DNA from: Pseudarthrobacter psychrotolerans
GTDB lineage: Bacteria; Actinomycetota; Actinomycetes; Actinomycetales; Micrococcaceae
Assembly (NCBI RefSeq): GCF_009911795.1
Contig: NZ_CP047898.1
Coordinates: 1,984,001 to 2,048,000 of the forward strand
DNA: 64,000 bases
Direction: 5' to 3'
Shown: in pieces, positions 9,256-20,960 of the stretch
Layout of the letters: each line of letters begins with the position of its first letter
How positions within the stretch are numbered: the stretch's first letter is position 1
The notes under the pieces: generated by a model
Database searches by the model: none
The model's input: only the letters and a program-made list of their open reading frames with translations
Told to the model about the DNA's origin: nothing
Made by a program: the position numbers and the translations under genes

Positions 9256-9998
9256 ATGAAAACCCGCCTACTGGGAGGCATCGTCGCACTCGTGCTGGCA
9301 ATAGTTGGCACCCTGCTACTGGTCTCGTACGTTCAAGGTTCTGAAGCCAGAGCCCAACAAGATCTTCAACCCACAGATGTGCTGGTGGTTGAGAAACAGA
9401 TCCCCCGGGCTCAAACCTGGAACAGGTTAAAGCCTCCGTCCGACTGGCTTCCCTCCCAGCAGCATCTGTGCCGAACGGGGCTCTCAAGAGCTTTGATGGC
9501 TTGGACGGGAAGGTGACCTCGGCGGAGTTGGTACCCGGCGAGCCCCTGCTCGGCGTCAGGCTAGTGGATCCCACAAGTTTGGCAGCCCCCGGTTCCGTTT
9601 CGGTTCCGGCAGGAATGCAGGAGATATCAGTCCAACTGGAGGCTCAGCGAGTCGTTGGAGGGCGCATCGTAGCTGGCGACACGGTGGGCATCGTTGCGCT
9701 ATTTGCTGATGGAGGGGCTGGAGCCGAGACAGCCAAGCAGATCTTCCACAAGGTATTGGTCACTAGCGTCCAGCGTTCGACAGCTCAGGCATCCGCCGGC
9801 GCCGCCCAAACAGCTTCGGAGCAGGCAAATACGCAGCTACCCACAGGCCAGCTTCTTGTCACGTTTGCGCGCAGCGACACCGACGCTTCGAAGATCGCGT
9901 TCGCTGCAGAATTCGGAAAATTGTGGCTAACCAAGGAACCCGCCACAGCAACCGAGAGCGCGCCGTACACCGTCAAGAAAGTAGAGTTGTTCCAATGA
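9256..9998 (+). CDS. cpaB: CpaB/RcpC-like pilus assembly protein, locus 1, one-base frameshift
   Basis: CpaB proteins have one N-terminal membrane helix and an extracytoplasmic SAF-type domain. The first frame (ATG 9256, ribosome site AAGGAG) gives the helix and DVLVVEKQIP, then runs off family at ~9407. The rest (ALKSFDGLDGKVTSAELVPG, then VPAGMQEISVQLE and RVVGGRIVAGDTVG) is in another frame ending at 9998. One base added in the CCCCCGGG tract at 9402-9409 fuses them into 247 residues that align end to end with the intact 252-residue CpaB of locus 2 (16553-17311). The 3' end overlaps cpaE by four bases. Read as a probable sequence error or a recent frameshift. Confidence 0.85.
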
Positions 9999-11188
9999 GC
10001 AGGTTTGTGCTCGTCACAGCCGACGCCAACTTCTCACAGAGGGCACAACAGGCCGTTGCCGGCCTGCACGGCACTTTGCAAACGCTGGCGGCGGACTACC
10101 TGCCCCCTAGCCCGGACGACATACTTCGTGTTCTTAGCGGCGAACTGGCCGAGGTGATCCTGCTTGGACCCGGGCTGCCGACCGACGACTCGATCCGATT
10201 GGCCAGCCTGTTCGACCTTCAGTATCCGGAAATCAGCCTGGTCCTGGTGACTGCAGGCGAAGCAGATGTTGCACTCCCTGCGATGCGTGCTGGGATCCGC
10301 GATCTGCTTAGTCCCGGAGCGACCAGCGACGAAATCCGCAGCATGCTCGAACGAGCCAGTTTGGCGGCAGCGGGCAGGCGGCGTGGCTTAGGAGCATCCG
10401 TTGAAGAAGGCGCCCCCGGAGGGCGAATCATCGCTGTCATGTCACCAAAAGGGGGTGTGGGCAAAACAACGGTAACGACCAACCTGGCCGTAGGGCTCGG
10501 AAGGATTGCCCCGATGAGCGTCGTCGTCCTCGATTTGGACCTTCAGTTCGGCGACGTAGCCTCCGGGCTAATGCTTGAGCCAGAACGTACCTTGGCAGAC
10601 GCCGTCACCGGAGCGGCAGTCCAAGACAGCATGGTGCTGAAGTCGTACCTGACACTGCACCCGTCCGGCATTTACGCGCTTTGCGCACCGCTCAATCCCG
10701 CCCACGCGGACCAAATTAGCGGCGACCAAGTAGGTCACCTCATCAGTCAACTCGCGAGCGAATTCCAATACGTCGTTGTGGATACCGCGCCCGGTCTTGG
10801 CGAGCACGTCCTGGCAACACTTGATCAAGCCACCGACGCCGTCTGGATTTGCGGAATGGACATCCCCAGCATCAGAGGCCTCAGAACGGGCTTCAGTATT
10901 CTCACGGAACTGGACTTACTACCCCAGAATCGTCACGTTGTACTGAACTTCGCGGACCGCAAAAGCGGCCTCACATTGCAAGATGTGGAAGCCACCATTG
11001 GGTGCCCGGTCGACGTCGTCCTCCCCCGGTCCCGTGCGGTCCCGTTCTCCACGAATAAGGGCATACCTCTCCTGCAGGACGGCAGCAGGGACTCTGCCGC
11101 ACGTGGATTGGGGCAGCTGGTGGATAGGTTCAAGCCCAACTGGGAACAACGGCCGCATAAGAAACTTCACAGAAGGGTAATAGTCTGA
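9995..11188 (+). CDS. cpaE: CpaE/TadZ-like localization ATPase, locus 1
   Basis: ParA/MinD-superfamily protein of 397 residues. Residues ~1-130 form a degenerate receiver-like domain. Then comes VMSPKGGVGKTTVTTNLAVG, the deviant Walker A, the Walker A' region VVVLDLDLQFGDVASGL and VVDTAPGLGEH (Walker B region). In Tad systems it places the secretion machine at the cell pole and recruits the CpaF ATPase. ATG 9995 overlaps the cpaB stop (ATGA). About 60% identical by eye to the locus 2 copy. Confidence 0.93.
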   Translation: MSRFVLVTADANFSQRAQQAVAGLHGTLQTLAADYLPPSPDDILRVLSGELAEVILLGPGLPTDDSIRLASLFDLQYPEISLVLVTAGEADVALPAMRAGIRDLLSPGATSDEIRSMLERASLAAAGRRRGLGASVEEGAPGGRIIAVMSPKGGVGKTTVTTNLAVGLGRIAPMSVVVLDLDLQFGDVASGLMLEPERTLADAVTGAAVQDSMVLKSYLTLHPSGIYALCAPLNPAHADQISGDQVGHLISQLASEFQYVVVDTAPGLGEHVLATLDQATDAVWICGMDIPSIRGLRTGFSILTELDLLPQNRHVVLNFADRKSGLTLQDVEATIGCPVDVVLPRSRAVPFSTNKGIPLLQDGSRDSAARGLGQLVDRFKPNWEQRPHKKLHRRVIV

Positions 11189-12633
11189 TGAGCTTGGCAA
11201 GAAGATTAGAGGTCGCCCGGGGCGTCGATGGCGACAAGCAAGCCACGCCCGAAACCGCTACCGTACCTTGGAAGGCCTCGGTCGCCCCTGGTACAGACCA
11301 AGGAACGAACCCCTTCGAATCGCGGAACTATGCCAGCGAACCAAGTGAGGCACTGACTGCCGTCAAAGAACGTGCCGGGGTCGCCCTGTATGAGCGAATG
11401 GGTAGCCGGATCACGGATTCGTCCATAGAGGAATCCGAGCTGCAGCAATACGTCAAGGACGAGCTTCGGAGCATCATCGAAGAAGATGAAATTCCGCTCA
11501 CAGTTGCGGAGCGTCAGCGGCTAGTCCAGGAGATCATCGACGACGTCCTGGGGCTAGGACCGCTCGAGAAATTCCTAAACGACGCCGAGGTCACGGAGAT
11601 CATGGTCAATGGCCCGGACAAGGTATACGTGGAACGTAACGGCAAGCTGACCCTCACTGGCACCAGATTCGGCGGCGAAGAGCAGCTGAGGAAGGTTATC
11701 GAACGGATTGTCACCAAGGTGGGGAGACGGATAGACGAATCGTCGCCCCTTGTGGACGCCCGCCTTGCCGACGGTTCCCGCGTAAATGCAATCATTCCTC
11801 CTCTGTCCGTCAGTGGTTCCTGCCTAACGATCCGAAAATTCGGTCAAGTGCCGCTGACTGTCAGTAACCTGATTTCCTTGGGTTCCATGTCACCTGAAAT
11901 CGCGGAGCTGCTGCAGGCTTGCGTAAGGGCTCGGCTGAACGTCATTGTGTCTGGCGGAACAGGTACCGGGAAAACAACCCTGCTAAATGTGTTGTCTTCC
12001 TTCATTCCGGCAGAAGAGCGGATCGTGACAATCGAAGACGCTGTGGAACTTCAGCTCCAGCAGGAGCATGTTGTTCGACTCGAAAGCCGGCCGAGGAACA
12101 TCGAAGGCAAAGGCGAGATAAGTATCCGTGACCTCGTTCGAAATTCTCTGCGTATGCGCCCGGACCGAATTGTTATCGGCGAGGTCCGCGGTGGCGAGTC
12201 CCTCGACATGCTTCAAGCCATGAACACAGGGCACGATGGATCTATCTCAACAGTTCACGCCAACTCCCCCCGAGATGCGATCTCGCGCCTGGAGACGCTG
12301 GTTCTCATGGCAGGCATGGATCTACCTCTTCGCGCCATTAGGGAACAGATAGCGTCCGCAGTGAACTTGATCGTTCACATTTCGCGACTGCGCGACGGAA
12401 GCCGTCGGGTGACTCACGTGACCGAAGTTCAGGGCATGGAGGGTGACGTAGTGACTTTGCAGGATGCCTTTGTCTTTGACTACAGCGCCGGGGTTGATGC
12501 CAACGGGAAATTCCTTGGCCGGCCAATGCCGACCGGAGTCCGTCCGCGATTCGTGGATCACTTCGCGGAACTCGGAATTCCGCTATCTCCAACCGTATTT
12601 GGCAGCATGCCGGCCGGAGGCGTATTTCGATGA
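11188..12633 (+). CDS. cpaF: CpaF/TadA secretion ATPase, locus 1
   Basis: Type II/IV secretion ATPase of 481 residues that powers pilus extension and, in Tad systems, probably retraction. Visible are [17 protein letters not shown] (Walker A), the Asp box [31 protein letters not shown] (Walker B region) and the His box [20 protein letters not shown]. The N-terminal ~80 residues are variable and differ from the locus 2 copy. The ATG shares a base with the cpaE stop. Confidence 0.95.
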   Translation: MSLARRLEVARGVDGDKQATPETATVPWKASVAPGTDQGTNPFESRNYASEPSEALTAVKERAGVALYERMGSRITDSSIEESELQQYVKDELRSIIEEDEIPLTVAERQRLVQEIIDDVLGLGPLEKFLNDAEVTEIMVNGPDKVYVERNGKLTLTGTRFGGEEQLRKVIERIVTKVGRRIDESSPLVDARLADGSRVNAIIPPLSVSGSCLTIRKFGQVPLTVSNLISLGSMSPEIAELLQACVRARLNVIVSGGTGTGKTTLLNVLSSFIPAEERIVTIEDAVELQLQQEHVVRLESRPRNIEGKGEISIRDLVRNSLRMRPDRIVIGEVRGGESLDMLQAMNTGHDGSISTVHANSPRDAISRLETLVLMAGMDLPLRAIREQIASAVNLIVHISRLRDGSRRVTHVTEVQGMEGDVVTLQDAFVFDYSAGVDANGKFLGRPMPTGVRPRFVDHFAELGIPLSPTVFGSMPAGGVFR

Positions 12634-13577
12634 CTGTCACAGATCCGATTTTTCTCGCCGTTGGGATCGTGCTTTGTTTCGTTGCTCTGACTATGTTGAT
12701 AACTATCACTTTCAAGAGCGGACGTGGAGAAATTGCGCTGTCCCGGCGAAGGCCAGGCGTAGTCGACGGCCCCTCAATGCTAACCAGGGTTACAAATTCG
12801 GCGACGTCCTTTCTAGACCGAAAAGTCAGTAAGAATGCCGCATTTGGAAGTCGAGTCTCACTGGAGCAAGCCGGTCTCAAACTGCGTCAAGTGGACTTCA
12901 TCCTACTGATCGCTTGCCTCGCTGTAACGGCGGGAATCGTTGGCTTTATCCTGGGAGGCATAGCCGCTTGCATACTCTTCATTTGCGCGACGCCGCTGGC
13001 CGCCAAATTATTTCTAGGCATTCTCTCTGGGCGTCGTCGAAGCAAGTTCGACTCACAACTCGGGGACACGCTGCAGATGCTTGCCGGGGGGTTGCGGGCC
13101 GGCCATAGTCTTCTGCGCTCGATAGACGCAGTGTCGCAGGAGGCTGAGGCGCCCACATCCGAGGAGTTCGCCAGGTTGATCAATGAGTCACGGCTTGGAC
13201 GGGATCTGCGGGAATCGATGGCTGACGCCGCCCGGCGGTTGCGCAGCGAAGACTTCGACTGGATAAGCCAGGCCATCGAAATCCATCGTGAGGTCGGCGG
13301 GGATCTGGCAGAAGTACTGGATCACGTCGGAGAGACTATTCGTGAGAGAACGCAGATCAAGGGGCAGGTCAAAGCCCTAAGTGCCGAAGGCCGCCTTTCC
13401 GCCTACATTCTGGTGGCGCTGCCCGTGGGAATGTTCCTCTATATGAGCGTCGTGAATGGAAGTTACATTGCGACGCTATACACAAATGTGCTGGGTTGGT
13501 TTATGTTGGCCGCCGCCCTCGTTCTATTAGCTGTCGGCACATTCTGGCTCAGCCGCGTAGTCCAAATAAAGTTCTAG
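12630..13577 (+). CDS. tadB: TadB-like inner-membrane platform protein, locus 1
   Basis: GspF/T2SSF-domain protein of 315 residues. It has an N-terminal membrane helix, a pair of helices at ~90-130, a cytoplasmic domain with LGDTLQMLAGGLRAGHSLLRSID and EVGGDLAEVLDHVGETIRER, and two C-terminal helices. With TadC it forms the membrane platform turned by CpaF. The start overlaps the cpaF stop (ATGA), so expression is translationally coupled. Confidence 0.93.
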   Translation: MTVTDPIFLAVGIVLCFVALTMLITITFKSGRGEIALSRRRPGVVDGPSMLTRVTNSATSFLDRKVSKNAAFGSRVSLEQAGLKLRQVDFILLIACLAVTAGIVGFILGGIAACILFICATPLAAKLFLGILSGRRRSKFDSQLGDTLQMLAGGLRAGHSLLRSIDAVSQEAEAPTSEEFARLINESRLGRDLRESMADAARRLRSEDFDWISQAIEIHREVGGDLAEVLDHVGETIRERTQIKGQVKALSAEGRLSAYILVALPVGMFLYMSVVNGSYIATLYTNVLGWFMLAAALVLLAVGTFWLSRVVQIKF

Positions 13578-13585
13578 GAGAAATC

Positions 13586-14494
13586 ATGACGACAATGGCG
13601 TGGCTTATCGTCGGGCTAATCGTACTCCCGTGTGCCTTCCTTGTTTGGTCGCTGGTGGCCGTCGACAGGAGGGGCTTCGCGGCTGTTCGGAACAATCTGG
13701 GGCGCGGACTTCGATTGGCTGACGGGGTACCCGTCGGCACCGGATCAAGTTCATCGGCAGATGCCAAACCTTCCATACCGTTGGGCATGCGCCTCACCCC
13801 AAAGGGATACACCGGTTGGCTCGACAAAATACTGGCTCGTGCGGGCAGGCCTGCCCGGCTGCCGCTGGAGCGCGTATTGGTCGCCAAACCAGCACTGGCT
13901 TTGGTTGTAGGCGTCCTCGGGATAGTGACTGTAATCAAGAGCCCTTCCCCTCAGTCCGTGCTTTTCGTCGTACTGCTCGCCGCACTGGCATACTTCGTGC
14001 CCGATATCCTGATCCATGGACGTGGGGCTGAACGTCAGAAGGCTATAGAACTTGAGCTACCAAACACTCTGGACCAGATGTTGATCTCAGTAGAGGCAGG
14101 ACTTGGTTTCGAGACGGCCATGGCACGTGCTGGTCAGAATGGAAAAGGGCCTCTGGCTGCAGAGCTGATGAGAACGCTGCAAGATATGCAGGTCGGCCGC
14201 AGTCGGCGAGACGCCTATCTGGGCATGGCCGCTCGCACAGATGTGCCGGACTTGAGGAGTTTTGTTCGAGCCGTCGTCCAGGCTGATGTCTATGGCATCG
14301 CAATCGCCAATGTTCTCCGCGCCCAAGCAAAGCAAATGCGCGTCAAACGGCGTCAGCGCGCCGAGGAGAAGGCCATGAAACTGCCGGTCAAAGTCCTCTT
14401 CCCGCTCATGTTCTGCATCCTCCCGGTGTTGTTTATCGTGATCATCGGCCCGGCTGCGATCAACGTCATGAAAAACTTCGTCGGCGCTTTCTGA
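13586..14494 (+). CDS. tadC: TadC-like inner-membrane platform protein, locus 1
   Basis: Second GspF-type platform protein, 302 residues from ATG 13586, which is preceded by AGGAG. It shows LPNTLDQMLISVEAGLGFE and LRTLQDMQVGRSRRDAY equivalents, VKRRQRAEEKAMKLPVK before the last helix, and the C-terminus IIGPAAINVMKNFVGAF. The locus 2 homologue is frameshifted just before this last segment, so this copy serves as the reference. The operon ends at the terminator at 14542. Confidence 0.93.
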   Translation: MTTMAWLIVGLIVLPCAFLVWSLVAVDRRGFAAVRNNLGRGLRLADGVPVGTGSSSSADAKPSIPLGMRLTPKGYTGWLDKILARAGRPARLPLERVLVAKPALALVVGVLGIVTVIKSPSPQSVLFVVLLAALAYFVPDILIHGRGAERQKAIELELPNTLDQMLISVEAGLGFETAMARAGQNGKGPLAAELMRTLQDMQVGRSRRDAYLGMAARTDVPDLRSFVRAVVQADVYGIAIANVLRAQAKQMRVKRRQRAEEKAMKLPVKVLFPLMFCILPVLFIVIIGPAAINVMKNFVGAF

Positions 14495-14541
14495 TCAATT
14501 CTTCGAAGGCTCAACCCTCGCGCCATTAGGCGCCCCAATAC

Positions 14542-14576
14542 CGGACCCCCTCGGAACCCAGAACCGAGGGGGTCCG
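14542..14576 (+). terminator. Rho-independent terminator of Tad locus 1
   Basis: Perfect 13-base arms CGGACCCCCTCGG and CCGAGGGGGTCCG around a nine-base loop, followed by TTTG. It separates the two Tad loci, so locus 2 needs its own promoter in 14577-14766. Confidence 0.85.
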
Positions 14577-14766
14577 TTTGTGTGCCCTCACGGTGTCGAT
14601 TCCAAGCTTTACCGCAGGAAAGTCGCAGAGTAAGTGAAGGAAATACGCAGCTGTAGAAGCCTTTGCGCAGGATGTTGCGAGATCCGATCAACGTCGCATC
14701 AAGGATTGCTAGCTTCATTATCAGAGCTGGTGCAGGGCCAGCCATCCGACTCGCTCAGGAGTTCAA
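14577..14766 (+). promoter_or_regulatory. Upstream region of Tad locus 2
   Basis: About 190 bases without a gene, ending in AGGAG five bases before the Flp ATG. It should hold the locus 2 promoter because a terminator lies immediately upstream. I did not find a clear sigma-factor box. Confidence 0.4.
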
Positions 14767-14958
14767 ATGCTTTCTCTTATCGCCACCCTTCAGACCCTCG
14801 GCTTCACCCTCAAGAACCGCCTCAACAACGAAAAGGGCGCAACGGCTGTCGAGTACGGCATCATGGTTGGCCTTATCGCCGTCGTTATCATCGTCGCTGT
14901 AAGCACTTTGGGCGGCACCCTTAAGGGTTTCTTCACATCGATCAACGCCAACCTCTAG
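14767..14958 (+). CDS. flp: Flp-family type IVb prepilin, locus 2
   Basis: A 63-residue pilin: leader ending NNEKG, then ATAVEYGIMVGLIAVVIIV with Glu and Tyr at +5/+6 after the predicted cleavage. The N-terminal leader and the C-terminal third (LKGFFTSINANL) differ from both locus 1 pilins, so the two loci would build antigenically different fibres. Only one pilin gene is present here. Strong ribosome site AGGAG. Confidence 0.95.
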   Translation: MLSLIATLQTLGFTLKNRLNNEKGATAVEYGIMVGLIAVVIIVAVSTLGGTLKGFFTSINANL

Positions 14959-15112
14959 GCCGCCTGCTCACTTGTAGCAAGCTGTGCCCCGAGCCTGCCG
15001 ACGAAACCACCATCAAGTGTTGTGCGGTGCAGCCCTCAATCTGCGCCGCACACCTGTTTCCACGCCTCGCCGGCGATGCAGCTCACTTCAGGACGAGAGA
15101 GGGACACAGCAG

Positions 15113-15487
15113 ATGCGCGAGCCATCGGAACGCGGGGCAGCCGCCGTCGAGTTCGCCATCCTGCTTCCACTGCTCCTGATGCTGGTCTTGGGAACCATAG
15201 AGTTCGGCCGCGCCTACAACACCCAGATAACCCTCACTAATGCTGCCCGTGACGGCGTGCGCGTCATGGCCATCGCCAATGACCCCGACGGGGCGAAGAC
15301 CGCTGCCAAGAATGCGGCGGCCTCGGTCAGCACGACGATTCCGACGTCCGACGTCACGCTCAGCACTAATGTATGCAGCACCGGCAATCAGGTGACGCTC
15401 ACCATCAAGTACACCCTGTCCACCATCACCGGCATCGCCGGCCCGTTTCCGATGACAGGAAAAGGAGTCATGCTGTGCGGCGGATGA
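15113..15487 (+). CDS. TadE-like minor pseudopilin, locus 2
   Basis: Protein of 124 residues starting MREPSERGAAAVEFAILLPLLLMLVLGTIEFGRAYN, the TadE-type pseudopilin segment; the C-terminal part is extracytoplasmic with a Cys pair. The frame is open another 130 bases upstream, but ATG 15113 with GAGAGGGA gives the family N-terminus. It overlaps the next gene by 13 bases, exactly as in locus 1. Confidence 0.85.
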   Translation: MREPSERGAAAVEFAILLPLLLMLVLGTIEFGRAYNTQITLTNAARDGVRVMAIANDPDGAKTAAKNAAASVSTTIPTSDVTLSTNVCSTGNQVTLTIKYTLSTITGIAGPFPMTGKGVMLCGG

Positions 15488-16515
15488 CCGGCGACTCGAA
15501 AGCCAAGGATCGCGGCGCCATCACCGTCATCGTGGCCCTCCTGATGGTGGTCCTCCTCGGCTCTGTGGCCATCGCCGTCGATGTCGGAGCGATCTACTCC
15601 GAGCGTGCCCAGCTCCAGAGCGGCGCGGACGCCGCCGCCATCGGCATCGCCCAGAATTGCGCCCGCGATGCCAGCGATCCGTTATGTTCGACGACGTCGA
15701 CGCTCGCCACCAGTCTCGCGAACCAGAACGCCCTGGACGGCATGAGCAAGGTCCACTCCATTGCACTGGATAAACCAGCCCGGACGGTGGCTGTAACGAC
15801 ATCGGCGAAGGAAACCGGCGGCACCGACAACTCGGTGTCCCTGTTCTTCGCGGACATACTCGGTGTCCCCACCAAAGAGGTCGGAGCCCGGTCTTCGGCC
15901 GTGTGGGGCAGTCCCAAGGCCGGACGGACCGCTTTTCCTCTCGCCTTCTCCATCTGCCAGGTTAAGGACAAAGTCGACGGTTCGCTGCAACTTCTCCAGG
16001 ATCATGGCAACAATGCCAACGCCGACTGCGACTACGGGCCGTCCGGCGCAGCAGTCGCCGGCGGCTTTGGCTGGCTGGCTCCTGACACCGGAAAGTGCGG
16101 CGGCACCATCGACCTTGCCCTCAGCGAGGGCGGAAGCGATACAGGCAACAACGCCCCCACCAACTGTTCCACGGAACTCAACCGTTGGGCCAATGAAATC
16201 TCCGCGGGCAGGGAGATCATCGTCCTGCTCCCCGTTTTCAACAAGGTGGTCGGCACTGGCGCAGGTGCCGTCTACGGCTTGGTATCTTTCGCCGCCTTCA
16301 AGGTCACCGGCTGGAAATTTAGCGGAAACAGCGGCCTACCGAACGAATTCCGCAGCGGCATCTCTACGACCACCGGCGTGACGACAGCAACGGAATGCAC
16401 GAACAACTGCCGCGGGATCATCGGCAGCTTCGTCAAGTACGTCTCCCTCGCGGACGGCTATACCCTCGGTCCGGTCGACGAGTACGGGGCCACCATCGTC
16501 CGCATGACCCTCTAG
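15475..16515 (+). CDS. TadG-like pilus assembly protein, locus 2
   Basis: Protein of 346 residues with a membrane helix near residue 25 and the TadG signature AVDVGAIYSERAQLQSGADAAAI, then a Cys-containing extracytoplasmic region. GTG 15475 is chosen: AGGAG lies seven bases upstream and the codons match the ATGCGGCGG start of the locus 1 copy. ATG 15484 (overlapping the tadE stop) is the alternative and shortens it by three residues. The arrangement is the same as in locus 1. Confidence 0.83.
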   Translation: MRRMTGDSKAKDRGAITVIVALLMVVLLGSVAIAVDVGAIYSERAQLQSGADAAAIGIAQNCARDASDPLCSTTSTLATSLANQNALDGMSKVHSIALDKPARTVAVTTSAKETGGTDNSVSLFFADILGVPTKEVGARSSAVWGSPKAGRTAFPLAFSICQVKDKVDGSLQLLQDHGNNANADCDYGPSGAAVAGGFGWLAPDTGKCGGTIDLALSEGGSDTGNNAPTNCSTELNRWANEISAGREIIVLLPVFNKVVGTGAGAVYGLVSFAAFKVTGWKFSGNSGLPNEFRSGISTTTGVTTATECTNNCRGIIGSFVKYVSLADGYTLGPVDEYGATIVRMTL

Positions 16516-16552
16516 TCCATTCGCACCCGCCAATCCGAACCAGGAGTACAAA

Positions 16553-17311
16553 GTGAAGTCTCGCCTGCTGGCAGGAACGGCTGCGATTGCATTGGCGATT
16601 GTGGGCGCCCTTCTCATCATCTTCTACGCTCAAGGTGCCGACCAGCGTGCCCTGGCCACCACGAAGCCGGTTGATGTTCTAGTCGTCAAGACCGCCATTC
16701 CCGCCGGCACTCCCGTCAACGAGATGGCCGCGTCCCTCGCCATCGAGAAGGTGCCCGCCGCTGGCGTCGCCAATACCGCACTGAGCAGTCTCGACAACAA
16801 GGCTGGCACTGTCAGCGCCGTGGACCTCGTCCCCGGCGAGCAGCTCCTGGACCAACGGCTCGTCGCGCCGGAAACCGTCACTGCCAAGGGGACGGTGAAA
16901 GTACCGGCCGGGTTCCAGGAGGTCTCCTTCGAAGTGGAGCCCAAGAGGGTTGTCGGTGGACGGATCGACGTCGGCGACCACGTCGGCTTCTTCCTCTCGT
17001 TCGAGAAGGGAGCCTTTAAGGCCAAACCCGAAGACGAGACCAGCCAGCTAACCGTCCGCAAGGTTCTGGTGACTGCCGTCCAACGCGCACCGCAGACCAA
17101 GCCCACCGAAAAGCCGGCGGACGGCGAACCCAACCCCCAGGACACCACCCTCCCCGAGGGCTCGCTGATGCTGACAGTCGCGGTCAACGACGTCGACGCC
17201 GGGAAGATTGTTTTCGCCTCCGAGTTCGGCCGCATCTGGCTCACCAAGGAACCCCTCGATGCCCAGGACAACGGACCCCGCATCGAGCGCAAGGAAGTGG
17301 TGTACAAATGA
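16553..17311 (+). CDS. cpaB: CpaB/RcpC-like pilus assembly protein, locus 2
   Basis: Intact CpaB of 252 residues: an N-terminal helix (residues ~5-27), PVDVLVVKTAIPAGTPV opening the SAF-type domain, then VPAGFQEVSFEVEPKRVVGG and a C-terminal FASEFGRIWLTKEP. GTG start with AGGAG seven bases upstream. Four-base overlap with cpaE. It serves as the template showing where the locus 1 copy is frameshifted. Confidence 0.9.
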   Translation: MKSRLLAGTAAIALAIVGALLIIFYAQGADQRALATTKPVDVLVVKTAIPAGTPVNEMAASLAIEKVPAAGVANTALSSLDNKAGTVSAVDLVPGEQLLDQRLVAPETVTAKGTVKVPAGFQEVSFEVEPKRVVGGRIDVGDHVGFFLSFEKGAFKAKPEDETSQLTVRKVLVTAVQRAPQTKPTEKPADGEPNPQDTTLPEGSLMLTVAVNDVDAGKIVFASEFGRIWLTKEPLDAQDNGPRIERKEVVYK

Positions 17312-18503
17312 GCCGCTTCGTCCTCCTCTCCCCCAACGCCGACTTTGACCACAAACTCCGTCAGGCCGTAGCGAACGGACTCCGCGGCGCGGTCCAGACC
17401 ATCGCCTCGGACATCCTGCCCGCCGGGCCGCAGGAGCTGTTCGCCCTCCTCAACCAGGAACAGCCCGAGGTCCTTATCATCGGGCCGGACGTAGCAGCGG
17501 AAGAGGCGCTGCGATTCGCCAAGGTCTTCGACGTCCAGCTGCCCGGCCTCAGCATCGTCCTGGTCAGCGACGCCGATCCCGCCGCCCTACTCCACGCCAT
17601 GCGGGCGGGGATCAGGGACATCCTGAGCCCCAACGCCGATGCCGCCGAGATCCGCGTCCTTCTGGAACGTGCGTGCCAGTCCTTCGCCACCCGGAACCGG
17701 ACCTTCGACGCACCGCCAGCCGAAAACAGCGGCAAGGGACTCGTGGTCGGCGTCTTCTCCCCCAAGGGCGGCGTCGGCAAAACCACCCTCGCCACCAACA
17801 TCGCCATCGGCCTCGGCCAGATCGCCCCCATGAGCGTGGTCATCGTGGACCTGGACCTCCAGTTCGGCGATGTCGCCTCCGGCCTCTACCTCAATCCCGA
17901 GCACACCGTCACCGATGCCGTCAGTCCAGCCGCAGCCCAGGACTCCTTGGTCCTGAAGGCCTTCCTGACCGTCCACCCGGCCGGTATTTACGCCTTGTGT
18001 GCGCCGCCGAACCCGGTGGACGCGGACCACGTCACGCCCGAACAGGTCACGCACCTGCTGGAGCAGCTGGCCCGGGAGTTCCAGTACGTGGTCCTGGATA
18101 CCGCGCCCGGCCTCCCCGAGATCGGGATCGCGGCGCTGGAACAGTGCACCGATGTGGTGTGGGTCAGCGCCATGGACATCCCCAGCCTTCGTGGGCTCCG
18201 GTCCGGCCTGGAAGTCCTCCGGCAGCTCGAGATCATGCCCGAGTCACGGCACGTTGTCCTCAACATGGCCGATGCCAAAGCCGGCCTCACAGTCCAGGAC
18301 GTGGAGTCCACCATCGGCGCACCCGTGGATATCAGCATTCCGCGTTCCCGCGCCGTGGCACTGTCCACCAACCGGGGCATCCCTGTCCTCCAGGAATCCA
18401 ATAAGGATCCGGCCGTCAAGAGCCTCAAACAGCTGGTTGAACGCTTTAACCCCGTCTGGCGGACCCAGGCCCAACGCAAGCTGCACCGAAGGGTGGTCAT
18501 CTA

Positions 18504-18504
<1 letters not shown>
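17308..18504 (+). CDS. cpaE: CpaE/TadZ-like localization ATPase, locus 2
   Basis: ParA/MinD-type protein of 398 residues, homologous over its full length to the locus 1 copy. It has the degenerate receiver-like N-terminus, VFSPKGGVGKTTLATNIAIG, VIVDLDLQFGDVASGLYLNP and VLDTAPGLPEIG. Predicted to direct assembly of the second pilus machine. Starts within the cpaB stop (ATGA), and its stop overlaps the next start. Confidence 0.93.
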
Positions 18505-20017
<1,513 letters not shown>

Positions 20018-20021
<4 letters not shown>

Positions 20022-20953
20022 CAGCTCTCTACATTGGGATCGTCGTCCTGCTGGCGGCCGTCAGCCTCCTCGGTATCGCGGTACTGGCCCCCGGGACACC
20101 CGAAGTGCCGATGGACCGCCGCCGTCCGTTCGAATCAAACCCGCCCACCACGCTGACGCGCTTTGCAGCATCCGCGGTCACCTCCTTCGAACGGATGCTG
20201 GGAGGACGCAACGTCCAGCTCTTTTCGCGCACCCAGCTGGAAAACGCCGGCCTCAGGCTGAGCCAGTCCGAATTCTTCATCCTGGTGGCGGCCGGATCTT
20301 GTGTGGGATTCCTGGTGGGTGTTGTCACCATCGGGCCGCTGATGGGGTTACTGCTGGCATCCTTTTCTCCATTTGTGGGGCACCTGGTGCTGGGTTATCT
20401 GGCCGGAAAACGGCGGGCGAAGTTTGATACCCAGCTCGGCGATACCCTTCAGCTCCTCTCGGGAGGCCTGCGCGCCGGGCACAGTATCCTCCGAGCGATC
20501 GACGCGGCTGCCGCGGAATCCCAGAAGCCCACCTCGGAAGAAATGCGGCGGGTGATCACCGAGACCAGCCTGGGCCGCGACCTGTTGGCAGCACTCAACG
20601 ACACCGCCCTCCGGATGAAGAACGAGGACTTCGTGTGGGTCTCGCAGGCTATCCAGATCAACCGCGAAGTGGGCGGAAATCTGGCTGAAGTGCTGGACCA
20701 GGTGAACGAGACCATCCGCGAGCGCGGCGAGATCAAGGGCCAGATCAAGGCGCTGGCCGCGGAAGGCAAGTTCTCGGCCTACATCCTTATTGCCATGCCA
20801 TTCGGAATTGTGGCCATGCTGCTTTCGGTCAGCCCAAACTATATGAACCCGATGTTCAGCCATCCCCTGGGCTGGGCCATGATCGGCGGCTCGTTTGTCC
20901 TCATGACCATCGGCTCGCTGTGGATGCGCAAAATCATCGATCTGAAGTTCTGA
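20018..20953 (+). CDS. tadB: TadB-like inner-membrane platform protein, locus 2
   Basis: GspF-domain protein of 311 residues: an N-terminal helix, a central helix pair, LGDTLQLLSGGLRAGHSILR, EVGGNLAEVLDQVNETIRER and two C-terminal helices. Paralogue of the locus 1 protein. Starts inside the cpaF stop (ATGA). Confidence 0.93.
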
Positions 20954-20960
20954 GGACAGG

